DNA of 64,000 nucleotides from positions 1,874,381-1,938,380 of the forward strand of contig NZ_WTYI01000001.1 in NCBI RefSeq assembly GCF_009827445.1, in the 5' to 3' direction. The position numbers and the translations under genes are program-made. The DNA comes from Qipengyuania aquimaris. Lineage in GTDB: Bacteria; Pseudomonadota; Alphaproteobacteria; Sphingomonadales; Sphingomonadaceae. The notes under the pieces were generated by a model. It was given only the letters and a program-made list of their open reading frames with translations. It was not told where the DNA came from and did not search any database. Positions 44,778-54,360 of the stretch are shown here, in pieces (positions within the stretch are counted from its first letter, which is position 1; each line of letters opens with the position of its first letter).

Positions 44778-46610
44778 ATGGACGAGACGGGCGACACTCC
44801 TGAAGCCGAAAGCACGCCGCAGCGCGGCTTCTTCGGACGCAAGCGCAAGAATGGCGAGACCCGCTCGCTCGGCGCGCTGGCGATGGTCTGGCAGGCAGCC
44901 AAAGCCTATCCGCTGCAGCTGACCCTGGCGGCAATCGCCTTGCTGGCTACGGCCCTTATCACCTCGCTTGCCCTGCCCAGCGCGCTCAAGCTGATCATCG
45001 ACCGCGGTTTCGGCAGCGATGGGACGGGCGATATCGGCCGCTGGTTCCGTTATCTCCTCGCGCTGGTGGCGACGCTGGGCGTGTTCACCGCCTTGAGGTT
45101 CTATTTCGTGAGCTGGCTCGGAGAACGGGTCGTCGCCGACATCCGCCGCAACGTGCACGAGAACCTGTTGCGCCTGTCGCCATCGTTCTTCGAGGAGAAC
45201 AGTCCCAAAGAGATCTCTAGCCGGATGACCTCGGATACGGCTGTCATCGAACAGGTCGTCGGCACCACGATCTCGGTTGCCCTGCGCAATGCCATCATGG
45301 CGGTCGCCGCGGCCGGATACCTGTTCTGGCTCGCTCCGCAGCTGGCGGTCTACATTTTCATCGGCATTCCGATCGTCATCCTGCCGATCGCCATATTCGG
45401 TGCGCGCCTGCGCAACATCAGCCGGTCGAGCCAGGATCGTATCGCCGATGTGGGCGCGATGGTCACCGAGGTCCTGTCCGCCATGAAGGTGGTCCAGGCT
45501 TTCGGCCAGCAGGATCGCGAAAGCGCGCGCTTTTCCGACGCGGTCGAGCGGACCTTCGATACGGCACGCAAGCGCGTGTTGCTTCGCGCCCTGATGACCG
45601 CCACGGCCATCACCCTGATCTTTGGCGCTATCGTCCTGCTCCTGTGGCGCGGCGCAGTGCTGGTCGAGGCAGGCGAGCTGACCGGCGGAACGATCATGGC
45701 GTTCGTCTTCGCCGGCATGATCGTGGGCGGCAGTTTCGGCGCCCTTACCGAAGTCGTCGGCGACCTGTTGCGCGCGGCAGGCGCTGCGGGACGATTGAGC
45801 GAGTTGCTGGCGGAAAAGCCCGGGATCGCCGCACCTGCACGTCCCGAGGCCTTGCCGAGCCCGGCGCGCGGCAGCCTGTCGTTCCGCAATGTCACCTTCC
45901 GTTACCCGACCCGGCTGGAAGCTGCAGCGATTACAGACTTCAGCCTCGAGGTGGAGCCGGGTGAAACGGTTGCGATCGTGGGGCCGTCGGGCGCCGGCAA
46001 ATCGACGATCTTCCAGCTGGCGGAGCGCTTTTACGACCCGCAGGCCGGCACAGTACGGCTCGACGGCATCCCCCTGACCAGCGCCGATCCTGCCGAAATC
46101 CGTCGCCGGATCGCTTTCGTGCCGCAGGAAGGTGTCCTGTTCTCCGCCAGCGCGAGGGACAACTTGCGTTATGGCAATTGGGAGGCAAGCGAAGAGGATA
46201 TCTGGGCCGCAGCACGCGCGGCAAATGCCGCGGAATTCCTCGAAAAACTGCCCGACGGCCTCGACACTTATCTCGGTGAGAACGGAACCCAGCTCTCGGG
46301 CGGCCAGCGGCAGCGGATCGCGATTGCCCGGGCCCTGCTGCGCGACGCGCCCATCCTGTTGCTGGACGAGGCGACCAGCGCACTCGACGCGGAAAGCGAG
46401 CGCTTGGTGCAGGATGCGCTCGAACGCCTGATGGACAACCGCACGACCCTGGTCATCGCGCACCGGCTCGCCACCGTGCGCGCGGCAGACCGCATTGTCG
46501 TGATGGACGATGGGCGCATTGCCGAACAGGGCACTCATTCGCAGCTGGCCGATAATGGCGGGCTATATGCGCGGCTTGCCTCGCTCCAGTTCGGCCTTCA
46601 CAGCGCTTGA
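44778..46610 (+). CDS. ABC-type exporter, fused membrane and ATPase domains
   Basis: This 610-residue half-transporter has a six-helix membrane domain (about residues 45-330) and a nucleotide-binding domain with Walker A GPSGAGKST, signature LSGGQRQRIAIARALL and Walker B ILLLDEATSALD. It belongs to the MsbA/LmrA-like exporters, so a homodimer is expected. The N-terminus is polar and basic with no signal. The substrate is unknown; lipid, drug or peptide are all possible. ATG 44778 was chosen over a start three codons upstream. Confidence 0.93.
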   Translation: MDETGDTPEAESTPQRGFFGRKRKNGETRSLGALAMVWQAAKAYPLQLTLAAIALLATALITSLALPSALKLIIDRGFGSDGTGDIGRWFRYLLALVATLGVFTALRFYFVSWLGERVVADIRRNVHENLLRLSPSFFEENSPKEISSRMTSDTAVIEQVVGTTISVALRNAIMAVAAAGYLFWLAPQLAVYIFIGIPIVILPIAIFGARLRNISRSSQDRIADVGAMVTEVLSAMKVVQAFGQQDRESARFSDAVERTFDTARKRVLLRALMTATAITLIFGAIVLLLWRGAVLVEAGELTGGTIMAFVFAGMIVGGSFGALTEVVGDLLRAAGAAGRLSELLAEKPGIAAPARPEALPSPARGSLSFRNVTFRYPTRLEAAAITDFSLEVEPGETVAIVGPSGAGKSTIFQLAERFYDPQAGTVRLDGIPLTSADPAEIRRRIAFVPQEGVLFSASARDNLRYGNWEASEEDIWAAARAANAAEFLEKLPDGLDTYLGENGTQLSGGQRQRIAIARALLRDAPILLLDEATSALDAESERLVQDALERLMDNRTTLVIAHRLATVRAADRIVVMDDGRIAEQGTHSQLADNGGLYARLASLQFGLHSA

Positions 46611-46747
46611 TTTCCGCGATTCTTCGACCAAGGCGATGACTGGGCCGACGAGCGGCGACCGCTGCTTGCTCGCTTTCGCTAGCTAGCATCCACTCGAATC
46701 CGCGCGCGGGGGGCGCGCGTACAAGATTTCCTTCGGAGACTTCGCAC

Positions 46748-48862
46748 ATGACCAAGAACTTCCTTGCCGCAGGGGCGTCTGCCATCGCCCTGATGCTCGG
46801 CATGCCCGCAGCTGCCGAAGAAGCAGCCAGCCCGACGATGGACTTCGGCACCTGGGGTGTCGGCACCGATCTGATCGATGACAGCGTCGATCCGGGCGAC
46901 GATTTCAACGCCTATGTGAACGGCAAGTGGATTGCCGAAAACGAGATCCCTGCCGACCGCCAGCGTTTCGGCGCGTTCGATATGCTGCGTGAAGGCGCGA
47001 TCCACGACGTGCAGACGCTGGTGAACGACCTTGTCGCGTCCAACCCCGAGCCCGGCACGGCGGCTCGCCGCATTGTCGATGCCTACAACGCCTATCTCGA
47101 CATCGAGGCGATCGACGCCAGCGGCCTTGCACCCGCGCAGCCTTACCTTGGCAAGATTTACGCTGCACCGGACCTCGCGGCGCTGGTTTCGCTGTTTGGA
47201 GAGCCGGGCTTCCCGTCAATGGTCGTTGCCAACGTGACCATCGATGCGCGCAATCCGACCGACCATGCGGTGGGTATCGGTTTTGATGGAATGGGCTTGC
47301 CCGACCGCGATTACTACCTCGTGGATTCCGAGAGCAATCTTAAGGTGCGCGAAGCCTATATGGACTACCTCGCCACCATGCTGGGCGCTGCAGGATATGC
47401 CGATCCGGTATCGGCCGCCAATGCGGTCTATGCGTTCGAACACAAGGTCGCGGAACTCGAATGGGCGCGCCAGGTGCTGCGCATGCCGCAGCTTACCTAC
47501 AATGAACTCACCCCCGAAGAACTGACCGCGATGGCCGGGGACTTCCCGATCGCCGCATTGCTGGAATCCTCCAGGCTCGGCGGGCAGGATCGCTACCTCG
47601 CGCGCCAACTGCCGCCCACCCCCGAGGAAATCGAAGAGCTGGAGCTGACACAGGCGCAACTCGACATGATCGGCGGCGGTTTGCCGGCGATGATGCAGCT
47701 GTTGACCGAAACTCCGCTTGCGACCCTCAAGGCCTACATGGCGAAAAACTTCCTGCAGGGTAATGCGGCGGTCCTTTCGAGCGAACTCGATGATGCGAAC
47801 TTCGCCTTCTACGGCAAGACGATCAATGGCCAGGAAGAACAGCAAGAGCGCTGGAAGCGCGCCATCGATTCCGCCGAAGGTGCCTTGGGCGAGCAGCTGG
47901 GCGCGCTTTACGTCGCCCGCTACTTCCCGCCCGAAAGCAAAGCGCGCATGGACGAGCTGGTTGCAAACCTGTCGCGTTCGATGAGCATGGCGCTTGATGC
48001 CAATGACTGGATGACGCCGGATACCATCGCCGAAGCACGCACCAAGCTGGATGGCTTCGTTCCGATGATCGGATATCCGGACGAATTCGAGACCTACGAA
48101 GGTCTTGAAATCGATCCGAACGATCCGCTCGAAAACCTGATGAATACCCGCCGGTGGAACGATGCCGACAATCGCGCGCGCCTCGGCACGAAGGTCGATC
48201 CGACCGAGTGGGGCATGTTCCCGCAAACGGTGAATGCCTATTATTCGCCGCTCACCAACCGGATCGTCTTTCCCGCAGCCATCCTCCAGCCGCCGTTCTT
48301 CAATGCCGAGGCTGACGAGGCAGTGAACTATGGCGGGATCGGTGCCGTGATCGGTCACGAGATCGGCCATGGCTATGACGACCAAGGCAGCCAGTTCGAT
48401 GCTACCGGAACCCTGCGCAACTGGTGGCAGGATGCAGATCGAAAGGGCTTTGAAAACTACACCAAGCGCATGGCCGAATTTATCGAGGCCTATTGCCCGG
48501 TCGATAGCCCCGAAGGTCCTGTCTGCCTGCGCGGCAACCAGTCGATGGGCGAAACGCTGGGCGATGTGGTCGGCCTGCAGATGGCCTACCGCGCCTATCG
48601 CCTTTCGCTCAATGGCGAGGAAGCACCGGTGATCGACGGGCTGACCGGCGACCAGCGCTTCTTCCTCGGTTTCGCGCAGATCTGGCGCGGCATGGAGCGC
48701 GAGGAAAGCCTGCGCAATCGCGTGATGACCGCCAACCACCCGCCGGGTGAATTCCGCCTCAACAACGCGGTGCGCCATCTCGATGCGTGGTACGATGCGT
48801 TCAACGTATCGGCGGAAGACGATCTCTACTTGCCGCCGGAAGAGCGCATCAGGATCTGGTAA
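46748..48862 (+). CDS. M13-family zinc metallopeptidase, exported
   Basis: This 704-residue neprilysin-like endopeptidase has a signal peptide ending GMPAAAEEA. The zinc site is GHEIGHGYDDQGS (near residue 536) with the third ligand in SMGETLGDVVGLQMAY. NAYYSPLTNRIVFPAAIL and the C-terminal NNAVRHLDAWYDAF are family features. It acts outside the cytoplasmic membrane on peptides, probably for nutrition. It starts 137 bases after the ABC gene and is followed by a strong terminator. Confidence 0.96.
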   Translation: MTKNFLAAGASAIALMLGMPAAAEEAASPTMDFGTWGVGTDLIDDSVDPGDDFNAYVNGKWIAENEIPADRQRFGAFDMLREGAIHDVQTLVNDLVASNPEPGTAARRIVDAYNAYLDIEAIDASGLAPAQPYLGKIYAAPDLAALVSLFGEPGFPSMVVANVTIDARNPTDHAVGIGFDGMGLPDRDYYLVDSESNLKVREAYMDYLATMLGAAGYADPVSAANAVYAFEHKVAELEWARQVLRMPQLTYNELTPEELTAMAGDFPIAALLESSRLGGQDRYLARQLPPTPEEIEELELTQAQLDMIGGGLPAMMQLLTETPLATLKAYMAKNFLQGNAAVLSSELDDANFAFYGKTINGQEEQQERWKRAIDSAEGALGEQLGALYVARYFPPESKARMDELVANLSRSMSMALDANDWMTPDTIAEARTKLDGFVPMIGYPDEFETYEGLEIDPNDPLENLMNTRRWNDADNRARLGTKVDPTEWGMFPQTVNAYYSPLTNRIVFPAAILQPPFFNAEADEAVNYGGIGAVIGHEIGHGYDDQGSQFDATGTLRNWWQDADRKGFENYTKRMAEFIEAYCPVDSPEGPVCLRGNQSMGETLGDVVGLQMAYRAYRLSLNGEEAPVIDGLTGDQRFFLGFAQIWRGMEREESLRNRVMTANHPPGEFRLNNAVRHLDAWYDAFNVSAEDDLYLPPEERIRIW

Positions 48863-48886
48863 CCGGATCGCCTCACATTCAATTCG

Positions 48887-48922
48887 AACCCCGTCGGCCA
48901 TGTGTCGGCGGGGTTTTTGTTT
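48887..48922 (+). terminator. Rho-independent terminator after the M13 peptidase gene
   Basis: The hairpin CCCCGTCG / CGGCGGGG (one G-U pair) is followed by TTTTTGTTT on the plus strand, 25 bases beyond the stop codon. It separates the peptidase from uppP. Confidence 0.85.
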
Positions 48923-48957
48923 GACTTGTCCAAACCTTGTGCCAATTCCACCGCCCC

Positions 48958-49752
48958 ATGACCTTCCTCCAAGAATTGCTGATCGCACTGGTCCAGGGAA
49001 TCACCGAATTCCTGCCGATTTCCTCCTCCGGCCACCTGATCCTCATCCCCAAGCTGACGGATTTTCCCGACCAGGGTCCGCTGATCGACGTCGCCGTCCA
49101 TGTGGGATCGCTGCTCGCGATCATCCTCTATTTCCGCAAGGACGTGATGGGCCTCGCGAGAGGTGGCTTTGCGAGCGTGGGCCTTGCCAAGGACGACGCA
49201 CAGCGCCGCCTGTTCTGGTTCGTGGTGATCGGGACCATTCCCGCGGTGGTGCTCGGCCTGTTCCTCAAGATGGGTGGATATCTCGAAGGCTTCCGGTCGA
49301 CCCAGCTGGTCGCCACCAACCTGATTGTCTTCGGCATATTGCTGGGCCTTGCGGACCGCTTCGGCAAGGAAACCAAGGTTTATGAGGACATGACCTTGCG
49401 CGATGCCATCCTCGTAGGGCTGGCACAGGCCATGGCCCTGATCCCCGGCACGAGCCGTTCGGGCGCCACCATGACCGCGGCACGCGCACTCGGTTACCAG
49501 CGTGTGGAATCTGCGCGCTTTTCATTCCTGCTGGCCATTCCTGCCGTTGCAGGAGCGGGCCTGCTTGCCGCCTTCGACCTGGCCGACGCAACGGCCCAGA
49601 TGCAGCAGGACGCGATCGTTGCTGGCATCCTGACCTTCTTCACCGCTCTGGCGACGATGGTTTTCCTGATGAATTTCCTCAAGAAAGCGTCGATGATGGT
49701 CTTCGTGATCTACCGGGTTGCCCTCGGCGCGGCGCTGCTCGCCTTCCTCTGA
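48958..49752 (+). CDS. uppP: Undecaprenyl-diphosphatase
   Basis: This 264-residue integral membrane enzyme (BacA family) recycles undecaprenyl pyrophosphate to the monophosphate carrier used for peptidoglycan and other envelope polymers. The two signature segments are FLPISSSGHLILIPKL and LIPGTSRSGATMTAARAL, containing the conserved Glu/Ser/Arg residues. ATG 48958 gives the standard start MTFLQELLIALVQGITEF. Seven or more hydrophobic helices are visible. Confidence 0.97.
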   Translation: MTFLQELLIALVQGITEFLPISSSGHLILIPKLTDFPDQGPLIDVAVHVGSLLAIILYFRKDVMGLARGGFASVGLAKDDAQRRLFWFVVIGTIPAVVLGLFLKMGGYLEGFRSTQLVATNLIVFGILLGLADRFGKETKVYEDMTLRDAILVGLAQAMALIPGTSRSGATMTAARALGYQRVESARFSFLLAIPAVAGAGLLAAFDLADATAQMQQDAIVAGILTFFTALATMVFLMNFLKKASMMVFVIYRVALGAALLAFL

Positions 49753-49800
49753 AAATAGCCGCAGACCTGCCACCGTTCCGTCACATTTGTGGAACCAATC

Positions 49801-49819
49801 GCCGCAAGCGGCTTTTTAT
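49801..49819 (+). terminator. Short terminator after uppP
   Basis: The hairpin GCCG-CAAG-CGGC directly followed by TTTTTATT lies about 50 bases beyond the uppP stop. The stem is short, so it may be a weak terminator just ahead of the next gene. Confidence 0.5.
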
Positions 49820-49848
49820 TGGGCACGAGTAAACCGCAAGGACTGACT

Positions 49849-50103
49849 ATGGGTCTGATTATCCTGATCGTTACGGGCGCCCTGATGGGGTGGCTTGGAT
49901 CGATCGCACTCAAGATCGAAGATGGCCGGACCATTCTTCGCAACGTGCTGGCCGGCATTGCCGGTTCGCTGGTTGTGGGAATTGCTACTTCCGGCGGCGT
50001 TTTCCTCGGAGCAATCCGGGCGGGCACGCTGCTATGGGCCACCATCGGCGCGATTGTGATGGTCGGACTCTACAATATCGTCCGAGAGCGGGTCCTGCGC
50101 TGA
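49849..50103 (+). CDS. GlsB/YeaQ/YmgE-family membrane protein
   Basis: This 84-residue transglycosylase-associated-type protein has three hydrophobic helices with glycine zippers (MGLIILIVTGALMGWLGSIA and LLWATIGAIVMVGLYNIV). The family is commonly induced by general stress, and its biochemical role is unknown. ATG 49849 is preceded by AAGGACTG. Confidence 0.85.
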   Translation: MGLIILIVTGALMGWLGSIALKIEDGRTILRNVLAGIAGSLVVGIATSGGVFLGAIRAGTLLWATIGAIVMVGLYNIVRERVLR

Positions 50104-50184
50104 GCAGCGCATTTCTGAATATCGATTGACGATCACCGGATGGCTCAATCCTGATGCCAGCCGATTACCAAGGGGAAGACTACA

Positions 50185-50436
50185 ATGAAATTCACCAAAG
50201 CAACTCTCGTCGCTTCTGCCGCAGCTATGAGCCTCGGCCTTGCCGCTTGCGACAGCGCCGCAGAAAACGAAGCTGAAGCCAACATCGAAGAGATGGAAGA
50301 CGCTCGCGACGCGCAGGTCAATGAAATGGAAGCCGCCGGCGAAATCACCGACGAGCAGGCCGATGCCATGGACGACCAGACCGACGCCATGGAAGAGTCG
50401 ATGGAAGAACAGGCTGACGAAATCGACGAGATGTAA
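50185..50436 (+). CDS. Small acidic lipoprotein
   Basis: This 83-residue protein has a lipoprotein signal (MSLGLAACDSAAE) and a mature part of about 60 residues that is nearly all Glu, Asp, Ala, Met and Gln, probably one amphipathic or coiled helix. GGGGAAG lies upstream of the ATG. Comparable small acidic lipoproteins occur at 56776 and 57080. Function is unknown. A strong terminator follows. Confidence 0.8.
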   Translation: MKFTKATLVASAAAMSLGLAACDSAAENEAEANIEEMEDARDAQVNEMEAAGEITDEQADAMDDQTDAMEESMEEQADEIDEM

Positions 50437-50467
50437 TCTCGAAGCTTTCCAAGCTTAGAAAACGAAG

Positions 50468-50495
50468 CGGCCCCGGAGCGATCCGGGGCCGTTTT
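50468..50495 (+). terminator. Rho-independent terminator after the acidic lipoprotein
   Basis: A perfect 9-bp stem CGGCCCCGG / CCGGGGCCG with loop AGCGAT and a following TTTTCGTTT lies 31 bases after the stop codon. The stem may also serve the convergent phhA transcript. Confidence 0.88.
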
Positions 50496-50505
50496 CGTTT
50501 AGCGA

Positions 50506-51447
50506 TCAGACCGGCTTCGCGCCCGATCCGCGCCCGCCGCGCAAAGTGTATTCCAGCGTGCCGCGGTTCACGACGTAATCGACATCGATCACCGCCGTAT
50601 TGGCATAGGTAAAACCCGGGCCGAGGCTCTTGTAGAGCTTGTCGAAATCCCTCTCCACCGTCTGGCGGTAGAGATCCTCGAAGCTGGGAATGACGAAATA
50701 GGTCGGCTGCAGATCGCTGATCACGTAATCGGTGCGCATGACCCGGTCGACATTGAGCATGATGCGATTGGGGCTTTCCGCCTCCACCGAATACACGACT
50801 TCCGTCGGGCCTGACAGTATACCGGCACCATAGGCGCGGATGTCGCCCGGCTTCTCCTCGATCAGGCCGAACTCGACCGTATACCAGTAAAGCGAACCGA
50901 GCGCCTTCAATCGGTTGTAGCGCATCGCCTTCCACCCGGCGCGGCCATATTCCTGCATGTAATCGGCATAGACCGGGTCGGTCAGCATCGGCACGTGGCC
51001 GAACACGTCGTGGAATACGTCGGGCTCCTGGATGTAGTCGAACGTCTCCCGCGTGCGGATGAAATTGCCCGCAGGAAAACGGCGATTGGCCAGGTGCCAG
51101 AAAAAGACGTGATCTGGGATCAGCATGGGCACGGGCACCACGCTCCATCCGGTCAGCTTGTCGAGTTCTTCCGAAAGCTTGCCGAATTCCGGAACGCCGC
51201 CGCGCCCGAGGTCCAGCTTTTCGGTGCCTTCCATGAACGCAGTCGCCGCACGGCCGGGAAGCACTTCCATCTGGCGCGCGAAAAGGTCGTTCCAGATCGC
51301 GTCGTCTTCGCTGTCGTATTCGGTCTGCTTCGGCTCCAGCCAATCATCGCCCACATGCTCCGGCTTTTTCAGCGGAGCGGTGAAGACATCGTCCGGCAAG
51401 TCCGGAAGCTGCGAAAAATCGTGTTCGGGTTTTGCAAGTGTAGCCAT
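50506..51447 (-). CDS. phhA: Phenylalanine 4-monooxygenase
   Basis: This 313-residue iron- and pterin-dependent hydroxylase converts phenylalanine to tyrosine. The iron ligands are the two histidines of VFHDVFGHVPML and the glutamate of YWYTVEFGLI. The pterin-binding region SVVPVPMLIPDHVFFWHLAN is present. ATG 51447 is a better start than the upstream in-frame codon at 51486, which would add a non-conserved leader. It is divergent from ppk2 with a 56-base spacer; the pairing has no evident metabolic logic. Confidence 0.95.
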   Translation of the reverse strand: MATLAKPEHDFSQLPDLPDDVFTAPLKKPEHVGDDWLEPKQTEYDSEDDAIWNDLFARQMEVLPGRAATAFMEGTEKLDLGRGGVPEFGKLSEELDKLTGWSVVPVPMLIPDHVFFWHLANRRFPAGNFIRTRETFDYIQEPDVFHDVFGHVPMLTDPVYADYMQEYGRAGWKAMRYNRLKALGSLYWYTVEFGLIEEKPGDIRAYGAGILSGPTEVVYSVEAESPNRIMLNVDRVMRTDYVISDLQPTYFVIPSFEDLYRQTVERDFDKLYKSLGPGFTYANTAVIDVDYVVNRGTLEYTLRGGRGSGAKPV

Positions 51448-51503
51448 ATCGTTGCCATTGATACTAGCATACGCTGCCGGACACAAACGGATCGGAGCAG
51501 AGC

Positions 51504-52274
51504 GTGAAGAAGAGCGATTACGAAGACGCGATCGAACCCATGCAGGAAGAGCTTGTCGGCATGGCCCGCTGGGCGATGGCGACCGGGCAGCGGATCGTCG
51601 TGCTGTTCGAGGGGCGCGATACCGCCGGTAAGGGCGGTGCGATCAAGGCGGTTCGCGAACGCCTCAATCCGCGCCAGTGCCGCATCGTCGCCCTGTCGAA
51701 ACCGAGCGAGGAAGAGCGCAGCCAATGGTATTTCCAGCGCTACGCCAAGCATCTCCCTTCTGCAGGCGAAATCGTGCTGTTCGATCGCAGCTGGTACAAT
51801 CGCGCGGGGGTGGAGCGGGTCATGGGCTTTGCCGATGAAGGCCAGGTCGAGGATTTCCTGCGCCAGGCCCCGGCGTTCGAGAAGCTGCTGGTCGATGACG
51901 GAATACTGCTCTTCAAATACTGGCTCGGCACCGATCAGGAAAAGCAGGAAGAGCGTCTGCGCGAACGGCTGGAAGACCCGCTGAAGCGTTGGAAACTCTC
52001 TCCGATCGATCTCGCCGCGCGCAGCAAGTACGATAAGTATACCCGCGCCCGCGAGGACATGCTGGCAGCGACCCACACCGAATGGGCGCCGTGGACGCTG
52101 GTCGATTTCAACGACCAGAAGCGGGGGCGATTGACGCTGGTACGCAATCTACTGGATCGCCTGCCCGACACGCGGGTGGAACCGCCTTCCATCGATTTCC
52201 CGGAGTTGGGGCACGAGCCGGTCGAGGAGACCTATGGTTTCCTCGAGCCGATCGCTGATTACCCGGTCGATTAG
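51504..52274 (+). CDS. Polyphosphate kinase 2 family protein
   Basis: This 256-residue PPK2 enzyme transfers phosphate between polyphosphate and nucleotides. The Walker A region is FEGRDTAGKGGAIKAV and the Walker B and lid segment is LFDRSWYNRAGVERVMGF. The length fits the single-domain class I enzymes that phosphorylate nucleoside diphosphates. The start is GTG 51504, with CGGAGCAG upstream. Its 3' end overlaps the convergent MaoC gene by four bases. Confidence 0.94.
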   Translation: MKKSDYEDAIEPMQEELVGMARWAMATGQRIVVLFEGRDTAGKGGAIKAVRERLNPRQCRIVALSKPSEEERSQWYFQRYAKHLPSAGEIVLFDRSWYNRAGVERVMGFADEGQVEDFLRQAPAFEKLLVDDGILLFKYWLGTDQEKQEERLRERLEDPLKRWKLSPIDLAARSKYDKYTRAREDMLAATHTEWAPWTLVDFNDQKRGRLTLVRNLLDRLPDTRVEPPSIDFPELGHEPVEETYGFLEPIADYPVD

Positions 52275-53125
52275 GCGAGAGTTGCGGCAGCCTTCACGGC
52301 CTGCCGGCCATCTGCAGCAAAGGCCCCGAGTTCGATACCGCCCTCACCCTCGCGCATTGCGAGGAGGAGCGGCTCACCTGCAATGGCCGGGCTGACCCCG
52401 CGAAAGGTGAAAGTGGCGAGCGCATTCTCGCCGTACTTCCCGGACGCGAGCTGCAGCAGCAGGCTGGCGCTCAGGGGGCCGTGGACGACCAGACCGCGGT
52501 AACGCTCGATCTCGCGCGCATAGGGCGCATCGTAGTGGATGCGGTGGGTGTTGAAGGTGAGCGCCGAAAACCGGAAGAGCAGCCGTTCGTCCGGGACGAG
52601 TTCGCGGTGCACGTCCCATTGCGAGGTGTCGAAACTTCCCTCGCCAGCAGGCGGCGGAGCCAGGGGAGCATCCTTGGCGAGCGCTTCGAGGTAGACGACG
52701 CTTTGCCTCTCACTGACCGCCAACTGGCCATCGGCGCTGGTCTCGTGGTCGATCTCGACAAAGACCATCTCGCCCCTGCTGCCCGACTTGGGTGTGACGG
52801 ATGCTATGCGACTGGTGCGCCCGATTGCCGCGCCGACAGCGATGGGCGCGTGAAACTGCATCGCGCTAGACGCCCACATGCGGCGCGGGAGCGGAATGGG
52901 CGGCAGGAAGCTGGCGTCGTCCTGGTCGCGGGTCGGATGGCCGTCTTCGCCAAGTTGTGCGGTGCGCGCTTCGGGCGTGCAGAGGCACAGGTGGATACCC
53001 TGCGGCATCTCAGCCTGCATCGGCGCATCTTGATCGAAAGTCGCGCACCAGCGCCCGGCAAGGCCCGGTTCGAGGCGGTCCGCGCTACGCTGTTCGCGCC
53101 CGACCCATGCCTGCCAGTCGCTCAT
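52271..53125 (-). CDS. MaoC-like (mesaconyl-C4-CoA hydratase-type) dehydratase
   Basis: This 284-residue double hot-dog protein resembles MaoC N-terminal dehydratases of the mesaconyl-C4-CoA or itaconyl-CoA hydratase type. The second hot-dog domain carries FSALTFNTHRIHYDAPYA and VVHGPLSASLLLQL, which contain the usual catalytic Asp/His pattern. The start overlaps the thiolase stop by one base (TAATG), so it is the last gene of the acyl-CoA operon. The exact substrate is not deducible. Confidence 0.82.
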   Translation of the reverse strand: MSDWQAWVGREQRSADRLEPGLAGRWCATFDQDAPMQAEMPQGIHLCLCTPEARTAQLGEDGHPTRDQDDASFLPPIPLPRRMWASSAMQFHAPIAVGAAIGRTSRIASVTPKSGSRGEMVFVEIDHETSADGQLAVSERQSVVYLEALAKDAPLAPPPAGEGSFDTSQWDVHRELVPDERLLFRFSALTFNTHRIHYDAPYAREIERYRGLVVHGPLSASLLLQLASGKYGENALATFTFRGVSPAIAGEPLLLAMREGEGGIELGAFAADGRQAVKAAATLA

Positions 53126-54357
53126 TACACGGCGCGCTCGAACACCGCAGCCATGCCCTGACCGCCGCCGATGCACATCGTCTCGAGGCCGTAGCGCACT
53201 TCGCGGCGCTGCATTTCATGCGCCATGTCGGCAAGGATGCGGATACCCGTCGCACCGATCGGGTGGCCGAGCGAGATGCCCGAGCCGTTGACGTTGACGA
53301 TGTCGCGGCGGCTATCGTCCTCGGCAAAGCCCCAGCCCTTCAGTACGGCGAGCGCCTGCGGGGCGAAGGCTTCATTGAGTTCGATAAGGCAGATATCGTC
53401 CCAGCCGAGGCCATTCCGCGCGAACAACCGCTCGACCGCAGGGACCGGGCCGATGCCCATGCGGCTGGGATCGCAGCCTGCCGCGCTCCACGAATGGAAC
53501 CACAGAATGGGTTCGAGGCCGAGTTCCTCGACCTTGTCTTCCGCGACGACGAGGCAGGCGGCGGCGGCATCGTTCTGCTGGCTGGCATTGCCCGCAGTGA
53601 CGATGGCATCCGGATCGCGCTTGCCATCGATCGGGCGCAGCTTCGACAGGCCTTCCATGTCGGCATCCGCGCGGAAACCCTCGTCCTTGGCGAAGACAAC
53701 GGGATCGCCGCGGCGCTGGGGAATTTCGACGGGCACGAGCTGGTCGTCGAACTTGCCCTCTTCCCATGCCTTTGCCGCGTTCTGGTGGCTGCGGACGGCG
53801 AATTCGTCCGATTCCTCGCGGCTGATGTCATAATCCTTGGCGAGATTTTCCGCCGTCTCGATCATGCCGGTGATGACACCGAAGCGCTCGATCGGCTGGC
53901 TCATCAGGCGGCCGCGTGTGAGGCGGTCCCACAGTACCATGTCGCCCAGCCGAGCGCCGTGGCGGGCCTTGGTCGTGTAATGTTCGACATTGCTCATGCT
54001 CTCGACGCCGCCTGCCAGCACGCAATCGGCCATGCCGGTCTGCACCATCATGGCGGCCGTAGCGACGGCCTGGAGACCTGAGCCGCAACGCCGGTCCATC
54101 TGCATCCCGGGGACTTCGATCGGGTAACCCGCTGCCAGCCAGCTCCAGCGACCGATCGCGGGTGCTTCCCCGCTGCCATACCCTTGCGAGAAGACCACGT
54201 CGTCGACGCGCATCGGGTCGACGCCCGAACGCTCGACCAGCGCCTTGATGATCACCGCCCCCAAAACACCCGCTTCGAGCGGGGCGAGGCTGCCTAGAAA
54301 TTTGCCGACAGGGGTACGCAGGGGTTTGCAGATGGCGACGCGGCGGAGCTGGGTCAT
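53125..54357 (-). CDS. Acetyl-CoA acetyltransferase (thiolase)
   Basis: This 410-residue thiolase has all three catalytic elements: the nucleophilic cysteine in MDRRCGSGLQAVA, the histidine in GSGISLGHPIGATG and the second cysteine in TMCIGGGQGMAAV, plus LNEAFAPQAL. It probably cleaves a 3-oxoacyl-CoA made by the operon's other enzymes. The start lies three bases after the CoA-transferase stop. Biosynthetic and degradative thiolases cannot be separated by sequence alone; context favours degradation. Confidence 0.94.
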   Translation of the reverse strand: MTQLRRVAICKPLRTPVGKFLGSLAPLEAGVLGAVIIKALVERSGVDPMRVDDVVFSQGYGSGEAPAIGRWSWLAAGYPIEVPGMQMDRRCGSGLQAVATAAMMVQTGMADCVLAGGVESMSNVEHYTTKARHGARLGDMVLWDRLTRGRLMSQPIERFGVITGMIETAENLAKDYDISREESDEFAVRSHQNAAKAWEEGKFDDQLVPVEIPQRRGDPVVFAKDEGFRADADMEGLSKLRPIDGKRDPDAIVTAGNASQQNDAAAACLVVAEDKVEELGLEPILWFHSWSAAGCDPSRMGIGPVPAVERLFARNGLGWDDICLIELNEAFAPQALAVLKGWGFAEDDSRRDIVNVNGSGISLGHPIGATGIRILADMAHEMQRREVRYGLETMCIGGGQGMAAVFERAV

Positions 54358-54360
54358 GGG

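Noticed and set aside
49753-49848. EcfG general-stress promoter ahead of the YeaQ-type gene
   Set aside because: GGAAC is present at 49791 but no matching CGTT box follows at the required 16-17 base spacing.
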